Source: Solirubrobacterales bacterium (GTDB lineage: Bacteria > Actinomycetota > Thermoleophilia > Solirubrobacterales > Solirubrobacteraceae). Taken from it: 6,907 nt of DNA. Positions 5,225-6,907 of this stretch are shown here, piece after piece (position 1 is the stretch's first letter; the number at the start of each line of letters is the position of its first letter). Position numbers and translations under genes: made by a program. The notes under the pieces were generated by a model, which saw only the letters and a program-made list of their open reading frames with translations, did not search any database and had not been told where the DNA came from. The stretch is taken from the NCBI GenBank assembly GCA_003157595.1, contig PMKB01000263.1, forward strand, positions 1 through 6,907. The letters run 5' to 3'.

Positions 5225-5875
5225 CTAGAAGGGCTCGCCGTAGCGTTCGGCGTAGGCGAACTCTGAGACCGGGCGCCGGCGCAGCGCGCTCGGCCAGGGG
5301 TCCGCGCGGTGCCCGGCGGCGATGTAGGCGGCGATCGCCAGCTCGGCGGGGATCGCGAGCAGGCGCTTGACCGCCGGCTCGGCGGGGATCAGCAGCGTCG
5401 TCATCGTGGCGCCGAGCCCCTCCGCGCGCAGGCCGAGCAGGAGGTTCTGCACGAACGGGTAGATCGAGGCACCGCCGACGATGCTCGGGCGGTCAAGCTC
5501 GCCGTCGGTGATGACGAGGTCGGCGATCCGCACGCAGACGAGCAGGTGCAGCGGCACCTCGTGCAGGCGGTCGGCGAAATCGTCCGAGCGGCGCAGCATG
5601 CGCACGCGGAAGGCGTCGTGCTCGCCGGGGTTGGCGAGGATCTGGGCCGCGCCGGTGTGCTCGAAGTAGGCGCGCCAGTGCGGCTGGTAGAGGTCGCGCA
5701 GCGCGCGGCGGGTCTCGGGCTCCTGGACGGCGATCACCCGCCAGCCCTGGCGGTTGCCACCACTCGGCGCGAACCGCGCTGCGTCGAGCACGCGCTCGAG
5801 CGACTCGCGTTCGACGGGGTCCGCCAGGAACCGCCGCGTCGCGGGCGTCCCGCGCATCGCCTCGTATAGCTCCAC
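5225..5875 (-). CDS. Nitroreductase family protein (second, different subgroup)
   Basis: Protein of 216 residues, probably an FMN-dependent NAD(P)H oxidoreductase in the cytoplasm. The sequence shows M-E-L-Y-E-A-M at the N-terminus, P-A-T-R-R-F (11-16, FMN-phosphate arginines), A-A-R-F-A-P-S-G-G-N-R-Q-G-W (32-45, flavin loop), the G-G-A-S-I-Y-P-F-V-Q-N-L-L-L-G-L-R-A-E-G-L-G-A (134-156) core helix and strand, and A-A-G-H-R (186-190) with a basic tail. An insert around residues 60-110 sets it apart from the 171-residue nitroreductase at 3996, so the two are not recent duplicates. The start is GTG 5875, chosen because MELYEAM is the usual family opening. It lacks a Shine-Dalgarno, and TATCGT lies 7-12 bases upstream, which would suit a leaderless transcript. 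ATG 5857 (residue 7) is the alternative. It lies 89 bp downstream of hsp20 on the same strand, with two hairpins between. Confidence 0.92.
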   Translation of the reverse strand: MELYEAMRGTPATRRFLADPVERESLERVLDAARFAPSGGNRQGWRVIAVQEPETRRALRDLYQPHWRAYFEHTGAAQILANPGEHDAFRVRMLRRSDDFADRLHEVPLHLLVCVRIADLVITDGELDRPSIVGGASIYPFVQNLLLGLRAEGLGATMTTLLIPAEPAVKRLLAIPAELAIAAYIAAGHRADPWPSALRRRPVSEFAYAERYGEPF

Positions 5876-5890
5876 GGACCGACGATAGCG

Positions 5891-5910
5891 CGCGGGCTGA
5901 TCGGCCCGCG
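5891..5910. other. 7-bp GC hairpin upstream of the nitroreductase start
   Basis: CGCGGGC (5891-5897) pairs with GCCCGCG (5904-5910) around a 6-nt loop. It sits 15 bp upstream of the GTG at 5875, just beyond a TATCGT -10-like hexamer, so it is placed where an operator or the end of a read-through block could be. Role unknown. Confidence 0.35.
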
Positions 5911-5915
5911 TGCCA

Positions 5916-5953
5916 GGAGGCCGGCCACAGCTGACGCGCCGCGGCCGGTCTCC
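5916..5953 (-). terminator. Possible hsp20 terminator hairpin
   Basis: GGAGGCCGGCC (5916-5926) pairs with GGCCGGTCTCC (5943-5953) apart from one mismatched position, giving an 11-position stem with a 16-nt loop. On the minus strand it starts 11 bases past the hsp20 stop codon. There is no T-run after it. The smaller hairpin at 5891-5910 follows, so the two may together separate hsp20 from the nitroreductase gene. Confidence 0.4.
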
Positions 5954-5964
5954 GTCTCTCCAGT

Positions 5965-6402
5965 TCAGACAGCAGTCGGCGTGAGTGAGACCCGCTCCTC
6001 CTTCGTCTCCTCGGGGAGCGGAATCGTCACCTCCAGCAGACCGTTGTGCGTCTGCGCGGTGATCCTCTTTGCGTCCACGCCATGTGGCAGGTCCATCGAG
6101 CGAGAGAACGACCCGTAGTGGCGTTCGCGCCGCACGAAGTGCTTTTCGTCAACTTCCTTTCGCTCTTCGTGCTCACCCGAGACCGTCAGGACGTTGTCCT
6201 CGATCTCGATCTTCACCTCGTCGGGCTTGAGGCCCGGAATGTCGGCACGCACGACCATCCTCTTCTGGTCGCGCACCACATCGATCGCCGGCATCCAGTT
6301 GTGCCTGCGGCCCGGGGCCACATCGTCAAACACACGATCGACCCGGCGGCGCAGGTCACCGAGGTAGGCGTTGGGATCCCAGCGTGTGAGGGTGATTGAC
6401 GT
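5965..6402 (-). CDS. Hsp20/alpha-crystallin small heat-shock protein, probable ACG start
   Basis: Small ATP-independent chaperone that holds unfolding proteins in the cytoplasm as an oligomer. Read from the ACG at 6402 it is 145 residues, a usual Hsp20 length. It begins MSITLTRWDPNAYLGDLRRR, like the R-W-D-P-x-x-x-L-x-x-L-R N-terminal arm of actinobacterial members. The alpha-crystallin domain (about 36-130) shows W-M-P-A-I-D-V (36-42), I-P-G-L-K-P-D-E-V (55-63), L-T-V-S-G-E (72-77), G-S-F-S-R-S-M-D-L-P (97-106) and the dimer/oligomer motif N-G-L-L-E-V-T-I-P (120-128). A charged tail follows. A perfect AAAGGAGG lies 9 bases upstream of ACG. No ATG, GTG or TTG in frame is near that site; the nearest in-frame upstream candidate is TTG 6480, which has no ribosome site and would add 26 unlikely residues. 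The end and function are firm; the start is inferred. Confidence 0.9.
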   Translation of the reverse strand, partial: TSITLTRWDPNAYLGDLRRRVDRVFDDVAPGRRHNWMPAIDVVRDQKRMVVRADIPGLKPDEVKIEIEDNVLTVSGEHEERKEVDEKHFVRRERHYGSFSRSMDLPHGVDAKRITAQTHNGLLEVTIPLPEETKEERVSLTPTAV

Positions 6403-6411
6403 GGAAACTCG

Positions 6412-6419
6412 CCTCCTTT
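6412..6419 (-). promoter_or_regulatory. Perfect Shine-Dalgarno of hsp20
   Basis: The minus strand reads AAAGGAGG, the strongest ribosome-binding site in the window. It lies 3 bases before an in-frame GTT (6408), 9 before ACG (6402) and 15 before ATC (6396). Only ACG has workable spacing and is a known, though rare, initiator. This site decides the start call for the Hsp20 gene. Confidence 0.75.
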
Positions 6420-6621
6420 CGGTTGGCTTGCAGGTGGGTTTCGACGCTAGCGCGCCGCTCCCGCGGCGCGCATCGGGCAAACGCTGCAGCGCCGTTGCGC
6501 GATACCCGCAGCCCGCCTGTTACGTAGTTTCCCGCGCAATGTCGGCGGCGTAGTGCCAACGACGCGCAGGGGCGATGCGGCTACCTTCCGTCTGCTCTCC
6601 GAAATGGGGACTCAAACGGCG

Positions 6622-6907
6622 ATGATGAGCTTTCCACAATCGATCGAATCTCCCGGCCTCGCGCACGTGACGCCCAACGGCAACGGCGCCCGGCCGCCGG
6701 CCGTCGCCGACGGTCGCGTCAGGGACGCCTGCAGCAAGGGGATCCTCGCCTGCTCGAGCTTCGCGACGGTGCCGGAGATGGGCCGCCTGATGGCCTCCCA
6801 TCACATCCACACGCTGATCGTCTGGCAGGCCGGCGGCGCTCGCTGGGGCGTCGTCAGCGACCTCGATGTCGCGTTCGCGGCGCTCTGTCGCCCGGCCGTC
6901 GTCGCCG
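6622..6907 (+). CDS. CBS-domain protein, 5' part
   Basis: The gene runs off the right edge; about 95 residues are visible. After a low-complexity N-terminal segment of about 30 residues (rich in P, G, A and N) one CBS domain begins: R-V-R-D-A (32-36), V-P-E-M-G-R-L-M-A-S-H-H-I-H-T-L-I-V (52-69), a short turn, then W-G-V-V-S-D-L-D-V-A-F-A-A-L (77-90), matching the helix-strand and G-V-V-S-D-x-D pattern of CBS motifs. CBS domains come in pairs that bind adenosine nucleotides and sense energy state or regulate attached domains; a second copy would be expected beyond the window. Start is ATG 6622, with GGGGA 11 bases upstream; ATG 6625 and ATG 6604 are in frame and possible. It is divergent from hsp20 with a 219-bp gap, in which I see no convincing promoter. 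Confidence 0.75.
   Translation, partial: MMSFPQSIESPGLAHVTPNGNGARPPAVADGRVRDACSKGILACSSFATVPEMGRLMASHHIHTLIVWQAGGARWGVVSDLDVAFAALCRPAVVA

Noticed and set aside
5309..5869. Open frame of 186 codons on + opposite the second nitroreductase
   Set aside because: Mirror of a strong gene; no ribosome site or domain.
6403..6480. Hsp20 start at TTG 6480
   Set aside because: No Shine-Dalgarno, and it would place the perfect AAAGGAGG inside the coding region and add an atypical N-terminus.
6502..6507. GGGTAT on the minus strand as a sigma-B-type -10 box for hsp20
   Set aside because: The hexamer matches, but no GTTT-like -35 lies 12-16 bases upstream, so I cannot support it.
6403..6621. HspR (HAIR) or CIRCE operator upstream of hsp20
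   Set aside because: I found neither the CTTGAGT/ACTCAAG pair nor the CIRCE TTAGCACTC/GAGTGCTAA pair in this gap.

Overview
The window is a high-GC, gene-dense stretch of chromosome, most like an actinobacterium. Third codon positions are strongly G/C, GTG starts occur and Shine-Dalgarno sites are mostly modest. The protein set (PAP2_3-type phosphatase, tandem Usp protein, small nitroreductases, CBS-domain protein) would fit a soil lineage such as Thermoleophilia/Solirubrobacterales. That placement is inference from overall character only. I see no phage, transposon, CRISPR, tRNA or rRNA features.

Layout. (1) At 1-1129 (+) lie the C-terminal end of a fold-type-II PLP enzyme (threonine/serine dehydratase-like) and a six-helix PAP2-superfamily membrane phosphatase. 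(2) A LysR-type regulator (1144-2064, -) converges on the phosphatase and diverges from a universal stress protein (2211-2930, +). The 146-bp divergent gap starts with a perfect CATTAG-N5-CTAATG dyad over the regulator's own start codon, and a second dyad lies 9 bp beyond it. (3) After a long perfect hairpin comes a probable three-gene (+) operon (3019-5132): an HSL/family-IV esterase, a small FMN nitroreductase and an MBL-fold-like protein with an altered metal motif. (4) The gap between this operon and a convergent second nitroreductase (5225-5875, -) is almost wholly filled by three abutting perfect palindromes of 24, 24 and 22 bp, each centred on GCATGC and enclosed by a 6-bp outer inverted repeat. 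(5) An Hsp20 small heat-shock protein (-) lies upstream of that nitroreductase. It has a perfect Shine-Dalgarno but no normal start codon in range; an ACG fits best. (6) Divergent from Hsp20, a CBS-domain protein runs off the right edge.

How the genes may work together. Usp, Hsp20, two nitroreductases and a CBS protein suggest a stress/redox neighbourhood. The esterase-nitroreductase-MBL-like set looks like a small detoxification or catabolic unit, with the LysR protein most plausibly controlling itself and perhaps usp. These functional links are inference from gene order. I find no clear new multi-gene system. The most unusual object is the triple-palindrome element at 5148-5217.
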